Assembly: GCF_001039355.2 (NCBI RefSeq)
Contig: NW_019775525.1
Location: 1-54,413, forward strand
DNA from: Lingula anatina
Lineage: Eukaryota; Brachiopoda; Lingulata; Lingulida; Lingulidae
Direction: 5' to 3'
Length of the DNA: 54,413 nt
Position 1 is the stretch's first letter. Each line of letters opens with the position of its first letter. The notes below the pieces were generated by a model, which was given only the letters and a program-made list of their open reading frames with translations, was not told the DNA's origin and searched no databases. Positions 39,711-50,444 of this stretch are shown piece after piece. The position numbers were made by a program, and so were the translations under genes.

Positions 39711-41700
39711 TGTTTTCAGATGCCATTAAAATGGGTAAAGGCTCGCAGGAGAAAAAATAAATAGAAAAATCTGGCAGCAAAAATCGGTAAGCCTTCTGGT
39801 CTATAACTAGAACTTTTTAGTTTATGGAGTTGAAAGTAAAATGTTTTATATACATGGGCACTATTATTCTGTCCCTTGTATGTCATGCTCATTTAAATAT
39901 TTCCACTGCACCGACAACATTATTACCAGTATAGAATACAAAGGCAGCTACATGTAGGTGCTCTCACCACAGTGGACTTACACAAATGACAAATAATATG
40001 AGACTAGCACATGTCGGAACCTTTTTAACAGTAAAATATTATTTTATTATCTCAGATGAATGTAATAATACAAGTGTTGCAGATGATTTAGTTGCACCAC
40101 TGTCAAGTTTGCTAAGTGATTGTCAACAATCAGAAAGACACACTGATGTATTAAATTAGCAAATGATTCACAACAAAATGGTAAGCTGACGAAATTAAAT
40201 ATTTAATTTTTGCTTGATAGTTTTACAAGTGCACAAAGAGCTAGGTAAGTGTTGTCCGCACAGTGGACTTTAACATAACATGAGCAATTAACACATGTCA
40301 GCATCTTTTAACTGTGTGATATCATTTTTCAGATGTATGTTGCAATGGAAGTGATTCTGATGATGACGTACCTCTGTCAAGTTTGCTTGGTGATACTCAA
40401 GAACCTGACAGGCACATTGATATTTCAGCAAATGGGCCACCTTGAAACTAGCCATATGTTGTTCTTCATGAAAAACAAATATATTATATCACTATAAATT
40501 GTCTTCCTTCTGTAAACTCTGAAGTTTAGTGTACTGTCAAGTTTAGGTTTGAATATGTCAGTAGTGCTCTTAGCAATAGATAAATATTATCATCAAGTGC
40601 ATAATTTTTATTGAATGAGATATTAATGTTGAAACAGATCAAAATAGGGGGGAAAATGCTATAATTCTTTGTCTATGAAACTAGTACATGTACTCCTAAA
40701 TAAATTACCTATCTGTTGTGATTGTGTCACAGTCAGTGGTATCTAAAGGTGTTAAAATTTTTATTTGCATTTCAATTTCTGTGCCTTATGAAATCTATAA
40801 TAAAATGCTTATGAACAGAATGTGACTAGTATTATGTTAATTACTTTAACAGCCAGAAATGAATGATCAGTTTTAAATGCCGAATCTGATGAAATATTGA
40901 TGATTCTTAGCAATCATCTTTTACTTCAAAACATTTCTTTAGTGAGATGGCAAACAAAATTGTTACACATATTATTCTTCCAATACATTCTGTGGAAGAT
41001 GTTCAGAAGACTGATGTTTCAAAACTGATCTTGCAGAGTTTAAAAATATGTGCATAATTATGAAGTCACAAGGAAACTATAGGCCTATTGCATGTGTTCT
41101 TTATGAAAAAAAAAAAAAAAAAAAAAACGAGTTAACTTTCATAATTTGATCATCAGTATAAAGATACCTGTATGTCTTAACTTTCACTATTACTATGAAG
41201 TAGGTACCCAAATAAGTGTTTGTGAAAGTGAAATTAAAAACTACTTTTTCTTTAAGGATTTTTTCAGTCCTTTTTGTTTCACTGATTTGCTATGAGTATT
41301 CTGGTAAATTTCAATCAACGATGCTCTAAAAGAATGACCACTGATAGTGACATAATGTTTTACAAACATGCATGATAGATCAAGTTTCTGTTTTGGTGTA
41401 GCTTCACCAGTCAGTTTCTCCCAGTAGGTTAGCATGGTCTTATTGTCCAAAACAGCATCGAATATCACTATCAGTTACTGTAGAACAGTTTCATTAGCTA
41501 TGTTATTATAATAGACTTGTGAAGATTCTTTTGTCTATAGCTATTTATATTAGTTTGATCTTACCATCCAATATTTCATCTGCTTGCAGTCAGATTTCAT
41601 CAGGGAATGAGGTTGTGACAGGTATGACAACCTGTCACCCCCTCTGGTGTGCTATTTGGTCAGAATGTGACTAGTAGTGCGCTATTGGGTATTGCCTCTT
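39711..41700. repeat. Triplicated repeat unit D3, copy 1
   Basis: Matches 42285-44062 in the same order. Relative to copies 2 and 3 it has unrelated sequence at about 41476-41670. It resumes with GCTATTGGGTATTGCCTCTT and is then cut at 41700 by the Penelope-like fragment. It contains the exons described separately. Confidence 0.88.
39720..40445 (+). pseudogene. Decayed three-exon gene with acidic PLSSLL exons, copy 1
   Basis: Three exons with good splice sites: 39720-39786 (ATG directly after CAG, donor TCG|GTAAGC), 40056-40180 (donor ATG|GTAAGC) and 40333-40445. Joined in phase 1, exon 1 reads MPLKWVKARRRKNK, a TAG stop, then KNLAAKI. Exon 2 reads ECNNTSVADDLVAPLSSLLS and ends near SERHTDVLN. 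Exon 3 reads CCNGSDSDDDVPLSSLLGD, then EPDRHIDISANGPP and TGA. Exons 2 and 3 are paralogous (DD..V.PLSSLL..., then E..RH.D). The exon 1 stop is shared with copy 2; copy 1 also has a stop and a 14-base difference in exon 2. I do not recognise the protein. The acidic Ser-rich N-terminus could belong to a transposase, but this is a guess. Confidence 0.4.
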
Positions 41701-42283
41701 GACAGCATTAAGTTCACAATAGAAAGGGAAGATGACAACCAGACATTACCCATGCTGGACTTACAGCTTATTAGGAAGAATGATAACATCACAACAGACA
41801 TTTATAGAAAACCTACGCATACAGACCACTACCTTCAGTGGACATCCCACCACCCTGTCCAACAGAAGATAGGAATCATCAAGACGCTGATGCATAGGGC
41901 AGACACACTGATAAAAGAGAAACCCAAGGTAGAGATAGAGAAGGAAAAAATCAGAGTGGCTTTTAGAAATTGTGGTTACCCAGAATGGGCTATAAAAGAA
42001 GGGGAAAAGAAAGGAAGAGAAAAACAACAAAGGCCCGAGAACATGACTGAAAAAGAAAAACCCAAAGGATATGCAGTACTACCTTACATGAAAGGGGTTA
42101 GTGAAAAGCTAAAAAGAGCATTCAGAAAAAGGAATGTAGTATTACACCATAAGGCAGGACAGACACTAAGAGGCATCCTAGTATCCCCAAAGGACAAATT
42201 AGACCCAGGAGAACAGTGTGGAGTTGTATACCAGTGTGAGTGTCAGGTGTGTGGAGAGAAATACATCGGAGAGACAGGACGTT
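41701..42283 (+). mobile_element. Penelope-like retroelement fragment: RT end plus GIY-YIG endonuclease
   Basis: An open frame encodes the C-terminal reverse-transcriptase region (FTIEREDDNQTLPMLDL, TDIYRKPTHTDHYLQW, HPVQQKIGIIKTLMHRA). A Lys/Glu-rich linker follows, then a GIY-YIG nuclease start with the Cys pattern typical of this order (CGVVYQCECQVCGEKYIGE). Penelope-like elements combine exactly these two domains. The fragment is 5'-truncated: residues before LDSIKF come from host repeat sequence, whose undisturbed version continues CTGAATATAAAG in the other copies. The right end is cut by the N at 42284, so the endonuclease is incomplete. The catalytic RT core (YADD region) is absent. 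Non-autonomous remnant. Confidence 0.92.
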
Positions 42284-42293
42284 NCGTTTTCAG

Positions 42294-42908
42294 ATGCCAT
42301 TAAAATGGGTAAAGGCTCACAGGAGAAAAAATAAATAGAAAAATCTGGCAGCAAAAATCGGTAAGCTTTCTGGTCTATAACTAGAACTTAAGTTTATGGA
42401 GTTGAAAGTAAAATGTTTTATATACATGGGCACTATTATTCTGTCCCCAGCAACATTATTTCCAGTATAGAATACAAAGGCTACATGTAGGTGCTTTCAC
42501 CACAGTGGACTTACACAAATGACAAATAATAAGAGACTAGCACATGTCAGAACCTTTTTAACAGTAAAATATTATTTTATTTTCTCAGATTAATGTAATA
42601 ATATAAGTGTTGCAGATGATTTAGTTGCACCACTGTCAAGTTTGCTAAGTGATTGTAAACAATCAGAAAGACACACTGATGTATTAAATAAGCAAAATGG
42701 TAAGCTGCCCGAAATTAAATATTTAATTTTTGCTCGAAAGTTTTACAAGTGCACAAAGAGCTAGGTCAGTGTTGTCCGCACAGTGGACTTTAACATAACA
42801 TGAGCAATTAACACATGATAGCATCTTTTTAACTGTGTGATAATATTTTTTTCAGATATGTGTTGCAATGGAAGTGATTCTGATGACGACGTACCTCTGT
42901 CAAGTTAA
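42294..42908 (+). pseudogene. Decayed acidic PLSSLL-exon gene, copy 2
   Basis: Same exon set as copy 1: an exon beginning ATGCC after CAG at about 42294, an exon at 42589-42699 and an exon from 42856. Here exon 2 keeps phase 1 at its donor (AAT G|GTAAGC) and reads through where copy 1 has a stop, but it has TAA as its second codon. Exon 3 stops early at 42906-42908, after VPLSS. The two copies are disabled at different places, so an intact ancestor or another intact locus is likely. Confidence 0.4.
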
Positions 42909-44014
42909 CTCGGTGCTACTCAAGAACCTGACAGGCACATTGATATTTCAGCAAATGGACCACCTTGAAACTAGCCATATGTTGTTCTTCATGAAAAACA
43001 AATATATCACTATAAATTGTCTCCCTTCTGTAAACTCTGAAGTTTAGTGTACTGTCAAGTCTAGGTTGGAATTGGTCAGTAGTGCTCTTAGCAATAGATA
43101 AATATTATCATCAAGTGCATAATTTTTATTGAATGAGATATTAATGTTGAAACAAGTCAAAATAGGGGGGAAAATGTTATAATTCTTTGTCATGTGAAAC
43201 TAGTACTCCTAAATAAATTACCTATCTGTTGTGATTGTGTCACAGTCAGTGGTATCTAAAGGTGTTAACATTTTTATTTGCATTTCAATTTCTGTGCCTT
43301 ATTAAATCTATAATAAAATGCTTATGAACAGAATATGACTTGTATTATGTTACTTTAACAGCCAGAAATGAATGATCAGTTTTAAATGCCGAATCTGATG
43401 AAATATTGATAACTTTTAGCAATCATCTTTTATTAAGTCATTTTTTAGTGAGATGGCAAACAAAATTGTTACACATATTATTCTTCCAATACATTCTGTG
43501 GAAGATGTTCAAAAGACTGATGTTTCAAAACTGATTTTGCAGAGTTTAAAAATATGTGCATGATTTTGAAGTCGCAAGGAAACTATATTGCATGTGTTCT
43601 TTATAAATATGAAAAAACGAGTTTACTTTTATTTGATTGTCAATATAAAGATATGTCTTACCTTTCACTATTATTATGAAGTAGGTACCCAAATAAGTGT
43701 TTGTGAAAGTGAAATTAAAAACTACTTTTTCTTAAAGGATTTTTTCAGTCCTTTTTGTTTCACTGATTTGCTACGAGTATTCTGGTAAATTTCAATTAAT
43801 TATGCTCTAAAAGAATGACCGCTGATAGTGACAAAGTTTTACAAACATGCATAATAGATCAAGTTTCTGTTTTGGTGTAGCTTCACCATTCAGTTTCTCC
43901 CAGTCGGTTAGCATGGCATTATTGTCCAAAACAGCATCGAATATCACTATCAGTTACGTTGATGATCTCGTCACGTTTCCGGCTATATCTCCACGTTGAG
44001 TCAATTTCTATAAA

Positions 44015-44125
44015 ATGGCAGCTGTTGTTACAGGTAGTGCGGTATTGGGTATTGCCTCTTCTGAATATAAAGTATTAAGACAACTACGAAATGTGAACAA
44101 ACTGTACATCTTTAGCACTTTTTAA
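44015..44125 (+). CDS. Small ORF of 36 codons, repeat copy 2
   Basis: ATG-initiated frame starting MAAVVTGSAVLGIASSEYKV and ending IFSTF, then TAA. It is kept intact in copy 3 (45697-45807) with two silent changes and two amino-acid changes (A to T, V to L). In copy 1 it is interrupted by the Penelope-like fragment. A diverged echo, MTVAVTGS, occurs near 46950. No known family; it may be part of a longer lost transposon gene. Coding status is uncertain. Confidence 0.25.
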   Translation: MAAVVTGSAVLGIASSEYKVLRQLRNVNKLYIFSTF

Positions 44126-44157
44126 TAAAAAAACTCCACGTGTGCCAGTGCTAATCC

Positions 44158-44371
44158 AATATGGCGGATCTACTTGACGACGATGTGGCGTCCTCGAGAA
44201 TGCACGAGAAATCACGCTATTCGCTAAACACGGGTTAGGTACAATGGGGATTAAAATCAAGCCCGGCTATCAAAACAACTTAAGGGGAACAATAGAGCAA
44301 TGTTTACCCGTACGAACGTCTGGTCAAAAGGAAAATGCCGCTGTCCAATCTTTCCGTTTATTAGATCTTAG
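44158..44371 (+). other. Possible coding remnant after the small ORF, copy 2
   Basis: ATGGCGGATCTACTTGACGA opens a 25-codon frame (MADLLDDDVASS...). In another frame, from 44244, MGIKIKPGYQNNLRGTIEQC is readable. Copy 3 repeats both. At about 47090-47150 a diverged sequence still reads IK..YQN.L..TI...LP, so an old coding segment is possible. Not assignable to a family. Confidence 0.25.
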
Positions 44372-44874
44372 TTTAGCTGTAACGTAGGTATGGGTAATCT
44401 CACAATATATTTTTAATGATAAAGGTAATGTGACATTACCGTAACCCATTAACACTTAGTCATCCATTGCGGTGTGTCAGAAGGCTTGTAACACAACCGT
44501 AAGGTGAGCGGCACATTTCAAAAATTTATACTTTACCACCATTTGCATTGGCCCCTTTTTCATTTTAACTCCACAAATCCTTTATTGGAATTAGAGCTTA
44601 AATGTCGCTTGTGTTATTAATCAGGCAATGCAAGGGCTTTGCAACCTGAGGGGTCCCTCTGATCTACTATGCACATGTTTCATTCCGCATTTTAATAGTT
44701 TATAGATAGGTAGGCGTAATCAGCAAAAGAGAGAGAGAGAGATCGTAAATTTTGTAAATGAAGCTCACATACAGATCAGTACATGTCCGCTTACTTACAA
44801 CGTTTAAATATGTTCACCTTGGCTAAGTCCTGTATACTATGTGCACCATATTCAAACTCTTCATTAAAGGTTCG
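44372..44874. other. Non-coding sequence between repeat copies 2 and 3
   Basis: Follows the divergence point CTTAG|TTTAGC and ends at the single N at 44875. Contains a short (GA)n at about 44728-44743. No gene seen. Confidence 0.5.
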
Positions 44875-44880
44875 NCTACT

Positions 44881-46053
44881 GTAGTACTCCTAAATAAATT
44901 ACCTATCTGTTGTGATTGTGTCACAGTCAGTGGTATCTAAAGGTGTTAACATTTTTATTTGCATTTCAATTTCTGTGCCTTATTAAATCTATAATAAAAT
45001 GCTTATGAACAGAATATGACTTGTATTATGTTACTTTAACAGCCAGAAATGAATGATCAGTTTTAAATGCCGAATCTGATGAAATATTGATAATTTTTAG
45101 CAATCATCTTTTATTTAGTCATTTTTTAGTGAGATGGCAAACAAAATTGTTACACATATTATTCTTCCAATACATTCTGTGGAAGATGTTCAAAAGACTG
45201 ATGTTTCAAAACTGATTTTGCAGAGTTTAAAAATATGTGCATGATTTTGAAGTCGCAATGAAAATTATATTGCATGTGTTCTTTATAAATATGAAAAAAC
45301 GGGTTTACTTTTATTTGATTGTCAATATAAAGATATGTCTTACCTTTCACTATTATTATGAAGTAGGTACCCAAATAAGTGTTTGTGAAAGTGAAATTAA
45401 AAACTACTTTTTCTTAATGGATTCTTTCAGTCCTTTTTGTTTCACTGATTTGCTACGAATATTCTGGTAAATTTCAATTAATTATGCTCTAAAAGAATGA
45501 CCGCTGATAGTGATAAAGTTTTAAAAACATGCATAATAGATCAAGTTTCTGTTTTGGTGTAGCTTCACCATTCAGTTTCTCCCAGTAGGTTAGCATGGCC
45601 TTATTGTCCAAAACAGCATCGAATATCACTATCAGTTACGTTGATGATCTCGTCACGTTTCCGGCTTTATCTCCACATTGAGTCAATTTCTATAAAATGG
45701 CAGCTGTTGTTACAGGAAGTACGCTATTGGGTATTGCCTCTTCTGAATATAAAGTATTAAGACAACTACGAAATGTAAACAAACTGTACATCTTTAGCAC
45801 TTTTTAATAAAAAAACTCCACGTGTGCCAGTGCTAATCCAATATGGCGGATCTACTTGACGACGATGTGGCGTCCTCGAGAATGCACGAGAAATCACGCT
45901 ATTCGCTAAACACGGGTTAGGTACAATGGGGATTAAAATTAAGCCCGGCTATCAAAACAACTTAAGGGGAACAATAGAGCAATGTTTACCCGTACGAACG
46001 TCTGGTCAAAAGGAAAATGCCGCTGTCCAATCTTTCCGTTTATTAGATCTTAG
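44881..46053. repeat. Triplicated repeat unit D3, copy 3 (partial)
   Basis: Begins just after the single N at 44875 and matches copy 2 from 43201. Similarity ends at CTTAG (46053), where copy 3 continues into new sequence GTCTTACC. Confidence 0.9.
45697..45807 (+). CDS. Small ORF of 36 codons, repeat copy 3
   Basis: Same frame as 44015-44125, starting MAAVVTGSTLLGIASS. The preservation of frame between copies is weak evidence only, because the copies are recent. No recognised domain. Confidence 0.25.
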   Translation: MAAVVTGSTLLGIASSEYKVLRQLRNVNKLYIFSTF

Positions 46054-47156
46054 GTCTTACCTCACCCCCACAAGTGCGGCAAGCACAGGTGGCACTGGCG
46101 CTTTTTTGCAACTGGTTGCAGTGCCAAATGCGCTATCCCTCCTGCTCAAGTGTAACAATTTCTTCGTCGTCGCTCACGAACACGATGTCTGCTTTCAGTT
46201 TCCTAGCACTTGCACCTTTTGGTCTCATGCTCGTCCTCCGCATACTTTGGCCTTCCCCATCCACCTCTTTGACTTTCTCTTAATATTCTCTTACGTTCTT
46301 CAGGAAATGTAGTTCTTGATTTTCTCTTTCTTTTACCCATCTCGACAACGATGTATGCCTACCGACGTTATAGACTTATGAGTTACAATTGCACGTGCTG
46401 CTATTTATATAGCACACTTTCAAGAATGGACTACCCTGAGTGTCAGAGCAGCGTAAAAGCTAGATTGTTAAATATACCTTGTGATGGAGTCGCTGTATTG
46501 CTGATATGGGTTATATATGAAATCAAGATCGAGCTGGCAATACCGGAATCTGGAACCAAGCTTAAGGGTAGAGTGGACTGGACGTGAGATGGAACTGGGA
46601 GATATTATCAGATCGTTAACTTTTAATGATGCCTTACCTGATAATTGCAGATAAGCCGAAATTAGTATGGTATGCTAGCAAGACTAGAGCTTGATGTCAT
46701 CTTGACACTTGCGTTAACTGCGTTTCAGTTGGAAAGGTTAGATATTATCATTGTAAAAATTTTCCAATGATCATTGGTAAGCAGGAATAATTAAGAGAGG
46801 GCTAGAGGCTAGTAATTACTAGTTGTCATGTTTAAATTATTTTAACATGCGCCTCGATGCCAGGCCAAATTGCCCAAGTTGCAATAGATTTATAAAATCT
46901 GCCGCTGCATAGTGCTGTTGTCGAAGATGGATCGATAGTATGACGGTTGCTGTCACAGGTAGCAAGCAACGAAATGTTTTTTTTTTGCGTAAATCGACAG
47001 AGCGCGTGTAACAACAAGTAGTTCAAGGGAGAACGCGTATTTCAAGCAAATCCAATGTGTCGGAAAAGATTCTCCTTAGCGCTGATCACAATCAAGACCG
47101 ACTATCAAAACAGCTTAAGCGCAACAATCGGCAATGCTTTGCCGATCGCTGTTTAT
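46054..47156. other. Region right of repeat copy 3
   Basis: On the minus strand near 46345-46215 a basic frame starts MGKRKRKSRTTFPEERKRIL and stops soon after. An overlapping frame reads KADIVFVSDDEEIVTLEQEG and stops at about 46134. Both could be relics of a transposon gene, but neither is recognisable. The rest is non-coding and includes a diverged copy of the copy 2/3 ends at about 46920-47150. Confidence 0.3.
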
Positions 47157-47895
47157 GGCTCTATTCCCATAGATTTTAGATCGATCTATCCCCGCGGGGA
47201 GTCTCACTAGATTACTTTCAGATAATCCGACTTAAATGTCCGTCCCGCCTACTACAAGCTGTAAGAGGGCAATTAACTTTCGTGTCCGCCCGGCTGACAG
47301 CTATTTAGCGTGAACCCCCAGGGAGTTAGGTCGATCTAAAGAAGGTCGATCTAATCTATGGAAATGGGGTGTATGACAAAGGGGGTATGGCGCATCCCTG
47401 TTCTATTGTTTCTCTAGTCGTGCTGATGCTGCTAAGGTCCGCCCACCGAGTTTTCCCATACCAACTGCCCTTGATAACGAAGGCGGGGCACAGACCAGGC
47501 CACCGGTGCCGATGTGTGCAGCTTCAAAATCCTCAGAAAAAACATATTTCTTGTTCAGAATGTAAAAATCTTATTCTGTTAAATGTTAGATACACATTTA
47601 ATCAATAATTAGACATAATAAACCCAAAATGACGATTTTTAGCCATATTTGGGTACATTGTCCCCTTAATCAGACAATAAGACCCCATTTCCAGAGATTA
47701 GATCGATCTACTTTAGATCGACCTAACTCCCTGGGGGTTCACGCTAAATAGCTGTCAGCCGGGCGGACACGAAAGCTAATTACCCCCTTACAGCTTGTAG
47801 TAGGCGGGACGGACATTTAAGCCGGATCATCTGACAGTAATCTAGTGAGACTCCCCGCGGGGATAGATCGATCTAAAAGCTCTGGGAATACAGCC
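47157..47895. mobile_element. Foldback/MITE-like element with ~210-bp inverted arms
   Basis: The left arm (47157 to about 47365) starts GGCTCTATTCCCA. The right arm (about 47682-47895) is its reverse complement with roughly ten percent mismatch, ending TGGGAATACAGCC. The arms carry nested palindromes TAGATCGATCTA and CCCCGCGGGG. The ~315-bp spacer has no transposase frame. The whole could form a long hairpin RNA if transcribed. A target-site duplication is not obvious (flanks TTTAT and TAAGG). Confidence 0.85.
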
Positions 47896-49054
47896 TAAGG
47901 TTTTTGTGTATTAACTAGATAACACCAAATGACCCATATCGTGTCCAGTTCAGTTGCCTTTTAGTTCAGATATAAATTATATTTTTTATTTAACCGATAA
48001 AACGTTGATCATGAATTCTGAGCCGGGTGTATTTTCCTCTTCGTGTGTCGCTGTCTTGGTGATTTGAATCCCAAAAGTACAAATACTAGTACCTGAATAC
48101 AAGAAGTCATGAAAGTTCTTCATTAAAATCTTTGTAAGTAGCAAAAACTGTGTAAAGCTTTATAGATTTTGGTTTCTTTTTCCATAACTTCTTGATAATA
48201 GTGTTTTCTTTTTATCTTTTTCAACCTCTTTCTTCTGATCTTTATAATGTTCTTTCCGCATATCTTTTCCCCCTGCATTCTTTTTTACCTGTTGCAAATT
48301 GGCCCGATATTACTTTACATTCTTTAATTTCTCTGAAATTTCGTTTTGAATTCTTTGTGAACTGTGTCCTACATTTCATAAATAATCCCATTTTTTTCAC
48401 AGACTTAAGCATTTCGTTATATAGTCTGAATGCGGCGTACAGTAGGAATGGCCATTGTGACCTATACGGCGTCTCTTTTTGCATTTTTAGACATTTCATT
48501 TTCACTGATGTGCAACCGTTGTCTTTCCAAAGTCACTCTGGTTAAATAACATTTTCTGGTTTTCATTGAAATAATGTTGGTCTTGTAATATTATAGGATT
48601 TCTTTCCACCTTAGAAATTGGCGAAAACGAGGTGTCCTGTTCTTAGCCCAAACCTGCTTAACTTTCGGCTCTACCGATGTTGTCTACTTATATTTTTCAT
48701 TCTAACGGCTCCGTTGGGAACTTATTAATATTAATAACAGTACTAATAATGTATTTCTTAAATTAGCACTTCACATGCGTCTCAGCGTGTTCAAATGAAT
48801 ATAAAAACTAATACTACATAGATAAACTAAAAAGTAATATAAAAGTAAAAAACTAACAGATACAAGTTAACCAAAATATTCTTGCGTTTTTTAAGTCCCA
48901 AGTGTTGGATCTCGCTTGTTGTTATTGTAGCCGTGGGACACGTTACCCCAGGCATAGTTCTTACTACTAAACAATAAAAGAGATAATGCGGTTGCGTCCA
49001 TAATTAAGCTTCGACGAGCGTCCAAAACAGACTGCACATTGTAAGAACTCTTAC
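47896..49054. other. Intergenic region upstream of the HypX-like gene
   Basis: AT-rich. The longest frame, 48192-48545 (+), has no recognised domain or promoter context. No feature supported. Confidence 0.5.
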
Positions 49055-49276
49055 CTGACCACAGGGGTCGCTAGTCATTTCCTGGTTGTCTCTTACGAAA
49101 CAGGTATATGTATATAAGGAGGACAAGGAGGATCATTAACATTGCAAAGAGAGAAAGTGGCGTGCTTTAACACGTGATGGGCACCGTACACTGTATGTAA
49201 TCTCAGCTGACCACAGGTGTCGCTAGTCATTTCCTGGTTGTCTCTTATGAAACAGGTATATGTATATAAAGAGGAA
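49055..49276 (+). promoter_or_regulatory. Duplicated TATA-containing promoter segment of the HypX-like gene
   Basis: A ~70-bp segment occurs at 49055-49124 and 49207-49276. It runs CTGACCACAGG, GTCGCTAGTCATTTCCTGG, GAAACAGGTATATG, then TATATAAGG or TATATAAAG. The two TATA boxes lie at about 49111 and 49263, 357 and 205 bases before the predicted start codon. Either could drive transcription; the start site is inferred, not seen. Confidence 0.5.
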
Positions 49277-49467
49277 AATTTACAATGTACCAGTAGCTCT
49301 GCACAGCGGTGTTGTCCATTGGGAATGACAGGACGGAACTTGCATTAATACGTGACTTTGGCCAAGCCATAGACGTTTAATACGAAGCATTTTCTACACG
49401 TATGGGTATAGCTGTTATATACAGTTGTAGCACTTTCAACAGCTAGTGTGTGAAGTTCTACAGAAGC

Positions 49468-50392
49468 ATGTCTGCGATATTACCGAAGCCGCGCCAGCTA
49501 GTACAGAGTCCCGCTATTTTGGAGGGTCTGAAGGTATTGATTATCTCTGACGCCATCAACAACTTGACCAAAAGAATCAACCTGACGCTAAAACAGTTAA
49601 AGGTACGTAGAATGCATTCGTTTAAATATGTTATCTGCTCTTAAAGAATTCAGCTTTCGTTTTTTGCAGGCGCTTCATCACATTCTCTTAAACAGGTTTT
49701 TCAATGAAAATAGGACTAGTTAAAAGTGAATGCTGAAGGCACTTACCTGTATAGGTACTGTGATTTTCTTCAAAACGTTAAACCGGGAGAAGGGGGGGGG
49801 GGAGGGTTCTTGGTGAGGGGGGTCGGGTTGCTCAGTGTTTGGCATGCATAGCCTGTTTATTGCTCGCGCTAACACAAACACATGTACCAGTAGTGGGACA
49901 TATCCGCGTGCGTTTATCAGTTTTAAATTTGGAGACCGGGGAGAGGGTGGGGGTGAGGGTGGGGGTGGGGTGGGGGTGAGGGTGGGGGTGGGGTGAAAGA
50001 GTAAATGTGAGAAGACGGCTCTACGTATCACCAATGGCATGCCAGAATTTTGGGCCTCCAAAATTGCACTTTACATAAGTCAAAATGGCCGCCGCTCAAT
50101 TTCAGCTTACATAAGCACAGTTATGCAATAATTTTGGGTTGCATAAAAGCGCAACTGTTTTAAAATTGATGCCATGTGATTTTCAGTGTATGCTAATTAG
50201 GGAAAAGAAACGCGATGGAATAAGTTAACGTGTATGTCTTTATTTTATATTGCCTTTTTTAAAATTCTATCTTTGCATTTTTTACAGAGAAAAGTTCAAA
50301 TTTTTAACCATTTACATGACATTCAAGGCGTGCTACCTGAATTGTTGGGATCTAGACCGGATGTATATTTTAATATTATATCTAAAAAAATC

Positions 50393-50444
<52 letters not shown>

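Larger units (their letters stand above)
42285..44371. repeat. Triplicated repeat unit D3, copy 2
   Basis: Starts after the single N at 42284 with CGTTTTCAGATGCC, matching copy 1 from about 39712. Its second half (43201-44371) is repeated again as copy 3, offset about 1681. Confidence 0.9.

Noticed and set aside
49720-50061. Minus-strand Pro/Thr-rich frame
   Set aside because: It is the complement of the G-rich minisatellite in HypX intron 1, with no domain or splice support.
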